This document shows positions 1-8,296 of a stretch of 43,940 bases of DNA, in pieces. Position 1 is the first letter of the stretch; every line of letters begins with the position of its first letter. Location of the stretch: positions 1 to 43,940 of the forward strand of contig JAJYJO010000009.1 of NCBI GenBank assembly GCA_021789435.1, written 5' to 3'. This DNA is from Chloroflexota bacterium. GTDB taxonomy: Bacteria; Chloroflexota; Limnocylindria; Limnocylindrales; CSP1-4. The position numbers and the translations under genes were made by a program. The notes beneath the pieces are model-generated. The model did no database searches, was not told the origin of the DNA, and saw only the letters and a list, made by a program, of their open reading frames with translations.

Positions 1-648
1 GTCTCCGGTGTGCCGGACCTGGTCGAGGTCTACCGCCGGCTGGCCGCGCGCTCCGACTACCCGCTGCACCTGGGGCTGACCGAGGCCGGCATGGGCGACA
101 GGGGCGTGGTCGCCTCGACGGCCGGCCTGGCCATCCTGCTCAACGAGGGGATCGGGGACACGATCCGGGTCTCGCTCACGCCGGAGCCCGGGGCGCCGCG
201 CGAGCGCGAGGTCGAGATCGCCCAGCAGGTGCTCCAGTCGCTCGGCCTCCGCTCGTTCCTGCCGCAGGTCTCGGCCTGCCCCGGCTGCGGCCGGACGACC
301 TCGACCTTCTTCCAGTCGATGGCCCAGGAGATCCAGGCCCATATCAAGGAGCGGATGCCGGAGTGGCGGGCGGCCCATCCCGGCGTCGAGGACCTGCGCG
401 TCGCGGTGATGGGCTGCGTGGTCAACGGGCCGGGCGAGTCCAAGCACGCCGATATCGGGATCAGCCTGCCGGGCACGTTCGAGGACCCGGTGGCGCCGGT
501 CTTCGTGGACGGCCGGCTGGACCGCACGCTCCGTGGCGAGGACCTGGTGGCGGAATTCAAGGGGATCCTCGACGCCTACGTGGAGCGCCGCTTCCCCGGT
601 TCCCGGACCTCCCACCCGCCGCGGTTGGCTGCCCGTCCCCTTCGTTGA
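1..648 (+). CDS. ispG: 4-hydroxy-3-methylbut-2-enyl diphosphate synthase (IspG/GcpE), 5' truncated by window edge
   Basis: C-terminal part of IspG, the [4Fe-4S] enzyme that converts MEcPP to HMBPP in the MEP isoprenoid pathway. The frame is open from base 1, so the true start lies outside the window; the GTG at 10 is internal. Seen: LGLTEAG, the cluster-ligand motif ACPGCGRT (two Cys, around 277-288) and the third ligand in GCVVNGPGE, all intact. The last 20 or so residues are a basic, proline-rich tail without family similarity. The gene is followed by its own intergenic region with a promoter, so it probably ends an upstream transcript (in many genomes dxr-rseP-ispG precede nusA). rimP, often found just before nusA, is absent here. 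Confidence 0.96.
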   Translation, partial: VSGVPDLVEVYRRLAARSDYPLHLGLTEAGMGDRGVVASTAGLAILLNEGIGDTIRVSLTPEPGAPREREVEIAQQVLQSLGLRSFLPQVSACPGCGRTTSTFFQSMAQEIQAHIKERMPEWRAAHPGVEDLRVAVMGCVVNGPGESKHADIGISLPGTFEDPVAPVFVDGRLDRTLRGEDLVAEFKGILDAYVERRFPGSRTSHPPRLAARPLR

Positions 649-673
649 GTGTCCACCCGCCCGGGTGTATACT
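645..673 (+). promoter_or_regulatory. Sigma70-type promoter for the nusA operon
   Basis: TTGAGT (645-650), a 17-bp spacer, then TATACT (668-673). This is 4/6 and 5/6 to the -35 and -10 consensus with ideal spacing. It overlaps the ispG stop codon and predicts a transcript start near 680, about 90 nt upstream of nusA. Confidence 0.6.
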
Positions 674-701
674 CGCCTCTCAATCGAACGGCCCCTCTCT
701 G

Positions 702-728
702 ACGTGGGTGAACCCCACGTTTCTTTTT
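702..728 (+). terminator. Intrinsic-terminator-like hairpin in the nusA leader
   Basis: Perfect 7-bp stem ACGTGGG/CCCACGT with a TGAAC loop, followed directly by TTTCTTTTT. It is the only canonical stem plus U-run I found in this window. It lies downstream of the predicted promoter and upstream of nusA, so besides ending ispG transcripts it could attenuate nusA. Confidence 0.75.
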
Positions 729-769
729 GAGCGACCGTTCAGGGCAGCGATGATGACGGGAGGCGCAAG

Positions 770-2113
770 GTGAGTCGAGAGTTCGTCGGCGCCCTCCTGC
801 AGCTCAACGCCGAGAAGGGCGTCTCTCGCGAGCAGCTGATCCGCACGGTGGAGGAGGCGATCCAGTCCGCCTACCGCCGCGTGGGCGGGGACGAGGATGT
901 CCACGTCAGGATCGACGCCGAGACCGGCCGCATCCGCGTCTTCCGCGCGCGCCGGGTGGTGGAGCAGGTCGAGGACCCGAGCACGGAGTTCACCCTCGAG
1001 GAGGCCCACGTTCACGATCCGTCGGCGCGGGTCGGCGATCTCGTCGAGACCGAGCAGCTCGACCAGGAGGCCTTCGGCCGGATCCACGCGCAGACGGCCA
1101 AGCAGGTCGTTCTGCAGCGCCTGCGTGAGGCGGAGCGCGACGTGGTCTTCGACCAGTACGCCAGTCGCGAAGGCGAGCTGATGAACGGCACCGTCAGCCG
1201 GGTCGAGCCACGGGCGATCATCCTGGACATGGGCAAGGCCGAGGCGATCCTGGCGACGACCGAGCAGTCGCCGGTCGAGCACTACCGGATCGGCCAGAAC
1301 GTCAAGGCCTACGTGCTGGAGGTGCGGCGCTCGACCAAGGGGCCCCAGATCTACGTCAGCCGTACGCACAAGGGCTTCCTTCGCCGGCTCTTCGAGCTGG
1401 AGGTTCCCGAGATCCACGCCGGCACGGTCGAGATCAAGGCCATCGCCCGCGAGGCGGGCAGCCGTTCCAAGGTGGCGGTCGCCTCGCGTCAGCCGGGCCT
1501 GGACCCGGTGGGCGCGACCGTCGGCCAGCGCGGCGCCCGCGTGCAAGCCGTCGTCGCCGAGCTGGGGGGCGAGAAGATCGACGTCATCGACTGGAACGAG
1601 GACCCGGCCGTGTTCGTGGCCAAGGCGCTCAGCCCCGCCCAGGTCATTGAGGTTCGGATCGACGAGGAGCACCGCATCGCGAACGTGATCGTCCCCGAGC
1701 GGATGCTCTCGCTTGCCATCGGCCGCGAGGGCCAGAACGCCCGCCTGGCGGCCAAGCTGACCGGCTGGCGGATCGACATCCGGAGCGACGTGTCGGCCGC
1801 CGAGGCGGCCCGGGCCGCCGAGGTGACCGGCAGCGCACCCGAGCCCGCGCCCGCCGAGACGCCCGCGACGCCCGCCGCGGAGGAAGCCGCGGCAGCGGTG
1901 AGCGAGACGCCGCCGGGCGAGCCGCCGGCGGAGGTGCCCACCGCCGGGTCGCCGGTGGCCGAATCTCCCGCGGAGGCGGCCGCCCCGGGTGAGCCGGCCG
2001 AGCCCGCGGAAACCCCTGCTGAGCCGGCAGGGCCCGCTGAGGCCCAGGCCGCGGCCCCTGCCCCTCGACGGTCGCGCCGCAAGGCCTCCGCCGACGGGGA
2101 GGTGTCGTCGTAG
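770..2113 (+). CDS. nusA: Transcription termination/antitermination protein NusA
   Basis: NusA binds RNA polymerase and nascent RNA and modulates pausing, termination and antitermination. The 447-residue product has the NusA N-terminal domain (about 1-125), an S1 domain (about 130-200, starting [10 protein letters not shown]) and two KH domains (about 205-345, with VGQRGARVQ and [10 protein letters not shown]). A 100-residue tail rich in Ala, Pro and Glu with a basic end (RRSRRK) follows. It lacks the acidic repeats of the E. coli protein, as is common outside Proteobacteria. The GTG start is preceded by GGAGG at about 8 nt. It heads the nusA-ylxR-infB-rbfA cluster. Its leader carries a terminator-like hairpin, which would fit autoregulation (inference). 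Confidence 0.96.
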   Translation: MSREFVGALLQLNAEKGVSREQLIRTVEEAIQSAYRRVGGDEDVHVRIDAETGRIRVFRARRVVEQVEDPSTEFTLEEAHVHDPSARVGDLVETEQLDQEAFGRIHAQTAKQVVLQRLREAERDVVFDQYASREGELMNGTVSRVEPRAIILDMGKAEAILATTEQSPVEHYRIGQNVKAYVLEVRRSTKGPQIYVSRTHKGFLRRLFELEVPEIHAGTVEIKAIAREAGSRSKVAVASRQPGLDPVGATVGQRGARVQAVVAELGGEKIDVIDWNEDPAVFVAKALSPAQVIEVRIDEEHRIANVIVPERMLSLAIGREGQNARLAAKLTGWRIDIRSDVSAAEAARAAEVTGSAPEPAPAETPATPAAEEAAAAVSETPPGEPPAEVPTAGSPVAESPAEAAAPGEPAEPAETPAEPAGPAEAQAAAPAPRRSRRKASADGEVSS

Positions 2114-2424
2114 CCCGCGGTGGGCCGGGCGCCCGCCCGCGGCGCTACCCGACCCGCTCCTGCGTCGCCTGCCGGACCCCGCGCCAGAAGCGCGAGCTCC
2201 GCCGGGTGGTCCGGATGCCGGACGGGACGGTCGTCCTCGACCCGACGGGCAGGCTGCCGGGACGCGGCGCGTACGTCTGCGCCGACCCGGGCTGCGCGGC
2301 CCTGGCCGTGAAGCGAGGAGCCGTGGAGCGGGCGCTCGGCGTCTCCCTCCCGCCGGACGTGCGCGCGGCCCTCGAGGGGAGCATCCTTTCGACCGATCAA
2401 GGAGGTATTCGTGGCCAGGAGTAG
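2110..2424 (+). CDS. ylxR: YlxR/RnpM family RNA-binding protein, start codon unresolved
   Basis: Small RNA-binding protein of the nusA-infB operon; in Firmicutes the family (RnpM) modulates RNase P. Seen: TRSCVACR near the start, [24 protein letters not shown] and a C-terminal helix, in the expected place between nusA and infB. The frame is open from 1651 but contains no ATG, GTG or TTG before the GTG at 2206, which would remove the conserved SCVACR segment. GGAGGT at 2098-2103 points to initiation near 2110, where the codon is GTA, overlapping the nusA stop. A GTG at 2120 is in another frame, so a one-base indel is an alternative explanation. The 3' end overlaps infB by 14 nt. Identity is fairly sure; the start is not. 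Confidence 0.7.
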   Translation, partial: VARGGPGARPRRYPTRSCVACRTPRQKRELRRVVRMPDGTVVLDPTGRLPGRGAYVCADPGCAALAVKRGAVERALGVSLPPDVRAALEGSILSTDQGGIRGQE

Positions 2425-4312
2425 GAGCGGCACCCGCGGCCGCCGCGGACCGCGCAAGCCGCCGCGCCGCGACACGGGACAGCAGAGCGCCGTCCAGCTG
2501 GCGGAGCCGCGGGAGCGCGGCGCCATCGAGCTGCCCACGACCGTCACCGTCAAGGATCTCGCGGAGCTGCTGGCGGTCAACCCGGCGGACGTCATCCGCG
2601 AGCTGATCAAGAGCGGGATCTTCGCCACCATCAACCAGCTGATCGACCGCGACACGGCCTCGCTCGTGGCCGGGGAGCTCGGCTTCGAGGTGGCCGAGGC
2701 CGCCACGCCCGGCGCCCAGGCGGCCGCGGCCGCGCCGGGGGAGGAGGCGCGCCCGGAGGCCGCGAAAGAGGTCCTCTTCCAGGAGGAGGACGAGGCAGCC
2801 CTCCAGCCGCGCGCCCCGATCGTCACGGTCATGGGCCACGTCGACCACGGGAAGACGTCGCTGCTCGACGCGATCCGCAACACGGCGGTCGCGGCCGGCG
2901 AGCGCGGCGGCATCACCCAGCACATCGGCGCCAGCGAGATCACCCACAACGGCCGGCGGATCGTCTTCCTCGACACGCCGGGCCACGAGGCCTTCACGGC
3001 GATGCGGGCCCGCGGGGCGCGAGTCACGGACATCGCCGTGATCGTGGTCGCCGCCGACGACGGCGTCATGCCCCAGACGCTCGAGGCGATCAACCACGCC
3101 CGGGCGGCCCAGGTGCCGATCGTGATCGCCCTCAACAAGATGGACAAGCCCGACGCCAACCCGGACCGGGTCAAGAACGAGCTGTCCGAGGCCGGCGTCA
3201 TCGTCGAGGACTACGGCGGCGACGTGCCGCTCGTCCCGGTCTCGGCCAGGACCGGCCTGGGCATCGACGACCTGCTGGAGATGATCGGCCTGGTCGCCGA
3301 CCTCCAGGAGCTGAGAGCGAATCCCGGGCGGCCGGCCGTCGGCACGATCGTGGAGGCCCAGCTCGACAAGGGCCGCGGCCCCGTCGCGACGGCCCTGATC
3401 CAGACCGGCAACCTGCGGGTCGGCGACGTGATCGTCGTCGGCGAGACCTACGGCAAGGTCCGCGCCCTGGAGAACGCCCAGGGCAAGCGGGTCGGCCGGG
3501 CCGGGCCCTCGAGCGCGGTCGTGGTGCTGGGCCTGGCCGAGGTGCCCCAGGCGGGCGACATCTTGCGCGTCGTCGGCGACGAGCGCGGCGCCCGGGCCAT
3601 CGTGGAGGAGCGCCGCCAGTCCGCGGCCGCCCGCAGCGAGGGGACCGGCCGGGCGACCCTGGAGGACCTCTACAGCCAGATCCAGGCCGGCCAGACGAAA
3701 GAGCTGCGGATCATCCTGAAGGCGGACGTCTCGGGCTCGCTCGGCGCGATCACCCACGCCCTGGAGCAGCTCTCCAGCGACGACGTCCGGATCAACGTCC
3801 TCCACGAGGCGGCCGGCGACATCACCGACAACGACATCCTGCTGGCGTCGGCGTCGAACGCGATCGTCGTCGGCTTCAACACCCGGACCACCGAGACCGC
3901 CCGGCGGGCGGCCGAGGCCGAGGGCGTGGACATCCGCCTGTACGACATCATCTACAAGCTGACCGACGACATCGATGCCGCCCTCAAGGGCATGCTCGAG
4001 CCGGAGACGGTGGAGCAGGTCGAGGGCCGGGCGGAAGTCCGCCAGGTCTTCCGGGTCGGCAAGGGGACCGTCATCGCCGGCTGCTACGTGACCGATGGGC
4101 GGATCGCCCGCGGCGGCGGCGCCCGCGTCTGGCGGGGCGGCAAGGTGATCGCCACGGACCGGATCGAATCCCTCCGCCGCTTCCGCGACGACGTCCGAGA
4201 GGTCCAGCAGAACTTCGAGTGCGGGATCGGCCTGGCGGGCTTCCACGACATCGTCGAAGGCGACATCATCGAGTGCTTCACCCAGCAGACCATCAGCCGG
4301 GCCGCGGGCTGA
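2411..4312 (+). CDS. infB: Translation initiation factor IF-2
   Basis: GTPase that brings fMet-tRNA to the 30S P site and promotes subunit joining. 633 residues: basic N-terminus, IF2_N helix (about 43-92), a short Ala/Glu linker, G domain with GHVDHGKTS (142-150), [17 protein letters not shown] (188-195), NKMD (242-245) and SARTG, then domains II, III and IV ([12 protein letters not shown] onward). The N-terminal region is short compared with enterobacterial IF2. The GTG start has a near-perfect Shine-Dalgarno, AAGGAGGT (2399-2406). It overlaps the end of ylxR, implying translational coupling. Confidence 0.97.
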   Translation: MARSRSGTRGRRGPRKPPRRDTGQQSAVQLAEPRERGAIELPTTVTVKDLAELLAVNPADVIRELIKSGIFATINQLIDRDTASLVAGELGFEVAEAATPGAQAAAAAPGEEARPEAAKEVLFQEEDEAALQPRAPIVTVMGHVDHGKTSLLDAIRNTAVAAGERGGITQHIGASEITHNGRRIVFLDTPGHEAFTAMRARGARVTDIAVIVVAADDGVMPQTLEAINHARAAQVPIVIALNKMDKPDANPDRVKNELSEAGVIVEDYGGDVPLVPVSARTGLGIDDLLEMIGLVADLQELRANPGRPAVGTIVEAQLDKGRGPVATALIQTGNLRVGDVIVVGETYGKVRALENAQGKRVGRAGPSSAVVVLGLAEVPQAGDILRVVGDERGARAIVEERRQSAAARSEGTGRATLEDLYSQIQAGQTKELRIILKADVSGSLGAITHALEQLSSDDVRINVLHEAAGDITDNDILLASASNAIVVGFNTRTTETARRAAEAEGVDIRLYDIIYKLTDDIDAALKGMLEPETVEQVEGRAEVRQVFRVGKGTVIAGCYVTDGRIARGGGARVWRGGKVIATDRIESLRRFRDDVREVQQNFECGIGLAGFHDIVEGDIIECFTQQTISRAAG

Positions 4313-4352
4313 GGCCCGCCGGCCGTCCCCCGCGGAATCGGATGGGCGCGGC

Positions 4353-4931
4353 GTGAGCCAGCGGACCGAGCGGATCGACGAGCTCCTCCGGCAGGAGATC
4401 GGCCAGGCGCTGGCGCGCGACCTTGCCGACCCGGCGATCGGCTTCGCCACCATCACCGACGTGGAGACCAGCCCGGACCTGCGCCATGCCCGGGTCTGGG
4501 TCAGCGTCATCGGCTCCGACGCGGACCGGGCGGCCAGCCTGGCGGCGCTGCGGCGGGCTCTGCCGTACCTCCGCCATGAGCTCGGCCTGCGCCTCCGCCT
4601 CCGGCGCATCCCCGAGTTCCACGTCCGGCTGGACGAGTCGATGGAGCGGGGGACCCGGGTCCTCCAGATCCTCCAGGAGCTGGAGGAGGGACTGTCGCCG
4701 GAGGAGCCGATCGGGGGGCCCGCCGTCGAGCCGCTTCCGACGCCGGTTCGCCGGCTGCCCCAGCCGGGCGATGCGCCGGACGCCGACGCGGGTCCGGCGG
4801 AGCCGCCGGGCACCGGCGCCCCGACCCCGGGCGGAGGATCTTCCCGCGGTGCCGGCCGGCGCCGTTCTTCGGACCGCCGCGCCGGCCCGGCGTCGCGCCC
4901 CCGCGGCCGCTCCCGTGGGCCCCGGGCGTGA
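4353..4931 (+). CDS. rbfA: 30S ribosome-binding factor RbfA
   Basis: KH-like assembly factor for 16S rRNA 5'-end maturation. The RbfA fold covers about residues 1-115 (RTERIDELLRQEIGQAL, GFATITDVETSPDLRHARVWVS, IPEFHVRLDESMERG). A roughly 75-residue disordered tail, Pro/Gly-rich and then strongly basic, makes the 192-residue product longer than the usual 120-130. Such a basic tail could add RNA affinity (inference). The GTG start is 40 nt after infB with only a weak Shine-Dalgarno; the stop overlaps the next start as GTGA. Confidence 0.93.
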   Translation: MSQRTERIDELLRQEIGQALARDLADPAIGFATITDVETSPDLRHARVWVSVIGSDADRAASLAALRRALPYLRHELGLRLRLRRIPEFHVRLDESMERGTRVLQILQELEEGLSPEEPIGGPAVEPLPTPVRRLPQPGDAPDADAGPAEPPGTGAPTPGGGSSRGAGRRRSSDRRAGPASRPRGRSRGPRA

Positions 4932-5947
4932 GCGTCGACCTGGCCGCGGCCGCGGCGGCGGTGCCGGACGGCGTCGTCGACCGGATCGGCGCGGCGCGCC
5001 ACGTCCTGACGATCTGCCACGAGCACCCCGAGGCCGATGCCCTGGGTGCCGCCCTCACCGTCGCCCTGATGGTCGAGGCGCGCGGCGGTACGGCCACGCC
5101 AGTCTGCGCCGATCCCGTCCCCGCCATGTATGGCTTCCTGCCCGGCATGGAGCGGTTCCGGACGGCCCCCGACCCGGCGGCCGACTACGACCTGATCGTC
5201 GTGGTCGACTGCGGCGAGCTGGAGCGGGTGGGTCCCGTCCTAGCGGACCATGCCGCGCTCTTCGCGCGCGTCCCGATCGTCAACCTGGATCACCACCTCT
5301 CCAACCCCGGCTTCGGCGCCGTCAGCTGGGTCGATGCCGACGCCGCGGCGACGTGCGAGATGGCGACGCTCCTGGCCGTCCGCCTGGGTGTGCCGCTGGC
5401 CGCATTCGACGGGATCCTGGCCACGGCCCTGATGGCGGGCCTGGTGATGGACACGGCGACCTTCCAGCACCCGAACGCCACGCCGCGGAGCCTCCTCGTG
5501 GCGGCGGCCCTCCGGGCGGCCGGCGCTCCGCTCAGCGAGATCTCGCGCCGGCTCTACCGGACCAAGCCGAACCGCCAGCTGGCGCTCTTCGGCCGGGTCC
5601 TGGCCCGCCTCGAGGCGAGCCCGGACGGGCGCGTGGTCTGGTCGACGCTCGAATTGGCGGACATGGACGCCACGGGTGCCATCTCGGAGCATTCCGAGGG
5701 CCTGATCGATCTGCTGGGCCAATCGGAGACGGCCGAAGTCGCCATCCTCTTCAAGGAGCAGGCCGACGGGACCCGGCTCAGCGTCCGGACGCGGCCCGGG
5801 GGCGTCGACGCCACGGTCCTGGCCGGCCGGTTCGGCGGCGGCGGTCATGCCCGGGCGGCGGGGGCCACGGTCGCCCTGCCCGTCGCGGAGGCGCGGCCGG
5901 TGGTGCTCGGCGAAGCCACCCGGCTCGCTGCCGCTGTCGTCCGCTGA
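4928..5947 (+). CDS. nrnA: DHH/DHHA1 phosphoesterase, NrnA-type oligoribonuclease/pAp phosphatase
   Basis: Mn-dependent phosphoesterase that in this family degrades 2-5 nt RNAs and dephosphorylates pAp. 339 residues. DHH domain motifs: HEHPEADALG (31-40, a variant of the usual H-x-x-P-D-x-D), VVDCGE, DHH (121-123) and DADAAATCEM. The C-terminal DHHA1 domain has the FGGGGHARAAG nucleic-acid-binding motif. Position between rbfA and truB is conserved in Firmicutes, Actinobacteria and Chloroflexi. It would finish short oligonucleotides left by PNPase and RNase J, both encoded nearby. One Asp of the first metal motif appears as Glu; I would not conclude inactivity from that. Confidence 0.92.
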   Translation: MSVDLAAAAAAVPDGVVDRIGAARHVLTICHEHPEADALGAALTVALMVEARGGTATPVCADPVPAMYGFLPGMERFRTAPDPAADYDLIVVVDCGELERVGPVLADHAALFARVPIVNLDHHLSNPGFGAVSWVDADAAATCEMATLLAVRLGVPLAAFDGILATALMAGLVMDTATFQHPNATPRSLLVAAALRAAGAPLSEISRRLYRTKPNRQLALFGRVLARLEASPDGRVVWSTLELADMDATGAISEHSEGLIDLLGQSETAEVAILFKEQADGTRLSVRTRPGGVDATVLAGRFGGGGHARAAGATVALPVAEARPVVLGEATRLAAAVVR

Positions 5948-5954
5948 GGAGCCG

Positions 5955-6923
5955 ATGGCACGCCGCGGACCGGCGGACCTCGACGGCGTCCTGGTCCTGG
6001 CCAAGCCGGCCGGCCCGACGTCCCACGACGTTGTGGCCCTCGTCCGCCGCCTCGGTGGCACCCGCCGGGTCGGCCACGGAGGCACCCTGGACCCGTTCGC
6101 CAGCGGAGTCCTGCCGGTCTTCCTGGGCCAGGCGACCCGGCTCGTGGAATACCACATGGCCGACGGGAAGTCCTACCGAGCGGCGGTCTGCCTGGGTGCC
6201 CGCTCCACCACCGACGACCTGGACGGCGAGCTCCGGGCGGGCGCCGGACCTGCCCCCGGCCGGACCGCCGTCCTCGCCGCGCTGGCCGGCTTCCGGGGAT
6301 CGATCGACCAGCGGCCGCCCGTCTTCAGCGCCCTCAAGGTCGGGGGCCGCCGGGCCTACGAGCTGGCCCGGGCCGGGACCCCCGCGGAGCTCGCCCCGCG
6401 CCGGGTCACCATCCATCGCCTGGAGCTGGTCGCCTGGGACGACCGCGATCCGGAGCGACCGGTGGCGACCCTCGAGGTCGAGTGCGGGGCGGGGACCTAC
6501 ATCCGCTCCATCGCCCGCGACCTGGGAGAGCGGCTCGGCTGCGGCGGCTACCTGGGCGCGCTGACCCGGACCGCCAGCGGGCCGTTCCGTCTGGAAGACG
6601 CCCTCGCCCTCGACCGCTTGAGGGAGGCGGCCGCGGCCGGTCGGGAGGAACTGGTGCGGCTGCTCCTCCCGGTCGATGCCGGCCTGGATCGACTGCCGCG
6701 AGTCACGCTCTCGGCCGACGAGGTGGCGGCCGCCCGGCAGGGCCGGCCGGTACGGCCCGGTCGCCGCCCGGGACCGCTCGAGCAGGAGGCGGCGGTCCGT
6801 CTCGTGGGTCCGGACGGGCGCCTCGTGGGGATCGGCCTCTGGCGGGCGGGTCGCGTCCAGCCGGACAAGATCCTCGGCGCACCGCCGAGCGACGCGCCCG
6901 CCGCCGGGGACGAGCGTGGATGA
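5955..6923 (+). CDS. truB: tRNA pseudouridine(55) synthase TruB
   Basis: Isomerises U55 in the T-loop of tRNAs. 322 residues from the ATG after GAGGAGCCG. Seen: LDGVLVLAKPAGPTSHDVV, GHGGTLDPFASG with catalytic Asp46 (usual motif GHTGTLDP), the YRA region, RPPVFSALKVGGRRAYELAR, GTYIRSIARDLGERLG and a C-terminal PUA-like segment. The same frame is open further upstream into nrnA, but that part lacks TruB similarity. The end overlaps ribF. Confidence 0.95.
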   Translation: MARRGPADLDGVLVLAKPAGPTSHDVVALVRRLGGTRRVGHGGTLDPFASGVLPVFLGQATRLVEYHMADGKSYRAAVCLGARSTTDDLDGELRAGAGPAPGRTAVLAALAGFRGSIDQRPPVFSALKVGGRRAYELARAGTPAELAPRRVTIHRLELVAWDDRDPERPVATLEVECGAGTYIRSIARDLGERLGCGGYLGALTRTASGPFRLEDALALDRLREAAAAGREELVRLLLPVDAGLDRLPRVTLSADEVAAARQGRPVRPGRRPGPLEQEAAVRLVGPDGRLVGIGLWRAGRVQPDKILGAPPSDAPAAGDERG

Positions 6924-7779
6924 GCTCCGGGTGCCGGGCCAGCGGCGCCCAGCCCTCGCCGCGCCGGCCGTACCCGGCATCGCGGCCCTCGTGCGGGAGG
7001 CCGGGCCGCTCTTCGTCGCCGTGGGTGTCTTCGACGGCCTGCATCGCGGTCACCTCTACCTGCTGCGCCAGCTCCGTCGAGCCGCCCGCCGCCACGGGGC
7101 CCGGCCGGCCGTCGTCACCTTCGACGCCCATCCCCGCGAGATCATCTCGGGCGACGCTCCGCCCCTTCTCCTCGACCCGGAGGAGCGGCTGGTCCGCCTG
7201 GCGGCGGCCGGGGTGGAGGTGACGGTCGTCCAGCACTTCGACGAGGCGCTGCGCCGCACCTCGTACGAGGATTTCGTGGCCCGGATCCGCGAGCGGGTCG
7301 AGCTGCGCGGCTTCCTCATGACGCCGGATGCCGCCTTCGGCTACCAGCGGCACGGCACGCCGGAGACCCTGGGGGCGCTCGGCCGCCGCCAGGGCTTCGA
7401 CGTGGCGGTGGTGCCGCCGCTCCTGCTGGACGGCCGCCAGGTGCGCAGCTCGGAGATCCGGCGGGCGGTGGAGGCGGGCGAGCTGGCGGCCGCCCGCCGG
7501 CAGCTGGGACGGGCCTACTCCCTGGTCGGCGAGCGGGCCGCGGACGACCCGGCCGGCCGGACCGCGCGGCTGACCTTCCGCGTGCCCGTCGCGCTGCCGC
7601 CGCGCGGCCGCTACCGGGCCGCCGTGGGCCCGGCCTGGGAGCCCGGCTCGGTCGGCTCCGGGAGCGCCGTGGCCGGCACCGCGATCGTCCGGGCCGGCGG
7701 AGGGTTGGAGGTGGCGGCGAACGGCGCGCTCGCGGAGACGGCCCGGCTGCGGGTCGTCTTCCAGGGCCGGCGGGCGTAG
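6916..7779 (+). CDS. ribF: RibF-type FAD synthetase with degenerate riboflavin kinase domain
   Basis: Bifunctional RibF normally phosphorylates riboflavin and adenylates FMN. The N-terminal adenylyltransferase domain is well kept: [10 protein letters not shown] (37-46), [22 protein letters not shown] and [14 protein letters not shown]. The last 95 or so residues occupy the place of the riboflavin kinase domain but lack the PTAN motif and the catalytic Glu region; only LGRAYSLVG and a GRYRAAVG strand resemble it. I read it as an active FMN adenylyltransferase with a doubtful kinase. The GTG start overlaps the truB stop by 8 nt. 287 residues, slightly shorter than the usual 305-320. Confidence 0.88.
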   Translation: MDELRVPGQRRPALAAPAVPGIAALVREAGPLFVAVGVFDGLHRGHLYLLRQLRRAARRHGARPAVVTFDAHPREIISGDAPPLLLDPEERLVRLAAAGVEVTVVQHFDEALRRTSYEDFVARIRERVELRGFLMTPDAAFGYQRHGTPETLGALGRRQGFDVAVVPPLLLDGRQVRSSEIRRAVEAGELAAARRQLGRAYSLVGERAADDPAGRTARLTFRVPVALPPRGRYRAAVGPAWEPGSVGSGSAVAGTAIVRAGGGLEVAANGALAETARLRVVFQGRRA

Positions 7780-7838
7780 GTCCGGCCGCGGCCGCCTTCC
7801 GTCCGGCGCCGTCCTCGGGCCCGCCGTCCGGGCGCAGT

Positions 7839-7867
7839 TTGCCCGCGCCCGGCAAGCCTGCTACCAT
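7839..7867 (+). promoter_or_regulatory. Possible promoter for rpsO-pnp
   Basis: TTGCCC (7839-7844), 17-bp spacer, TACCAT (7862-7867); each hexamer is 4/6 to consensus. It sits in the only sizeable gap between ribF and rpsO, about 50 nt before the S15 start. Confidence 0.4.
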
Positions 7868-7918
7868 CCGCCCGGCAGAAAGACAGTCAATCGCAGCATG
7901 TTCGTGTCGGAGGACCGT

Positions 7919-8188
7919 GTGCCGCTCGCGCGGGAAACGAAGGAGCAGGTGATCTCGACTCACGCCATCCACGATGGCGACACCGGGTCACCTGAAGTGC
8001 AGATCGCGCTCCTGACGGAGCGGATCAAGGACCTGACGGGCCACCTGAAGCAGTTCCCGAAGGACAACCACTCCCGCCGCGGCCTCCTCAAGCTCGTCGG
8101 ACAGCGACGCCGCCTGCTGGCCTACCTGGTCAGGAAGGACAGCGTCCGCTACCGGGCCGTGATCGCACGGCTCGGTCTTCGCCGCTAG
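7919..8188 (+). CDS. rpsO: 30S ribosomal protein S15
   Basis: Primary 16S rRNA-binding protein of the 30S platform. Starting at this GTG gives 89 residues, the standard S15 length, beginning [10 protein letters not shown], with [34 protein letters not shown] and a C-terminal [19 protein letters not shown] ends 4 nt upstream, which supports this start over an in-frame ATG 21 nt earlier. The classical rpsO-pnp pairing follows. Confidence 0.95.
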   Translation: MPLARETKEQVISTHAIHDGDTGSPEVQIALLTERIKDLTGHLKQFPKDNHSRRGLLKLVGQRRRLLAYLVRKDSVRYRAVIARLGLRR

Positions 8189-8265
8189 CGCGCTCCGCGC
8201 CGGACGCCCGGGCAGGGACCCGGACGTCGGCGCAGCTGCGCAGGTGAAGTCTACGCGCCGGTCCG

Positions 8266-8286
8266 TCCTCCCCACGGGTAGGAGGA
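8266..8286 (+). promoter_or_regulatory. Hairpin sequestering the pnp Shine-Dalgarno
   Basis: TCCTCC (8266-8271) can pair perfectly with GGAGGA (8281-8286), the ribosome binding site of pnp, across a 9-nt loop. It could hold pnp translation low until opened. PNPase represses its own mRNA in E. coli by a different leader mechanism; a role here is inference. Confidence 0.4.
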
Positions 8287-8296
8287 TGAGAACCCC

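Noticed and set aside
680-5026. 1448-codon open frame on the minus strand across nusA-infB-rbfA
   Set aside because: Antisense shadow caused by extreme third-position GC; Asp/Leu/Gly/Arg-rich without domains, while the plus strand encodes well-known proteins.
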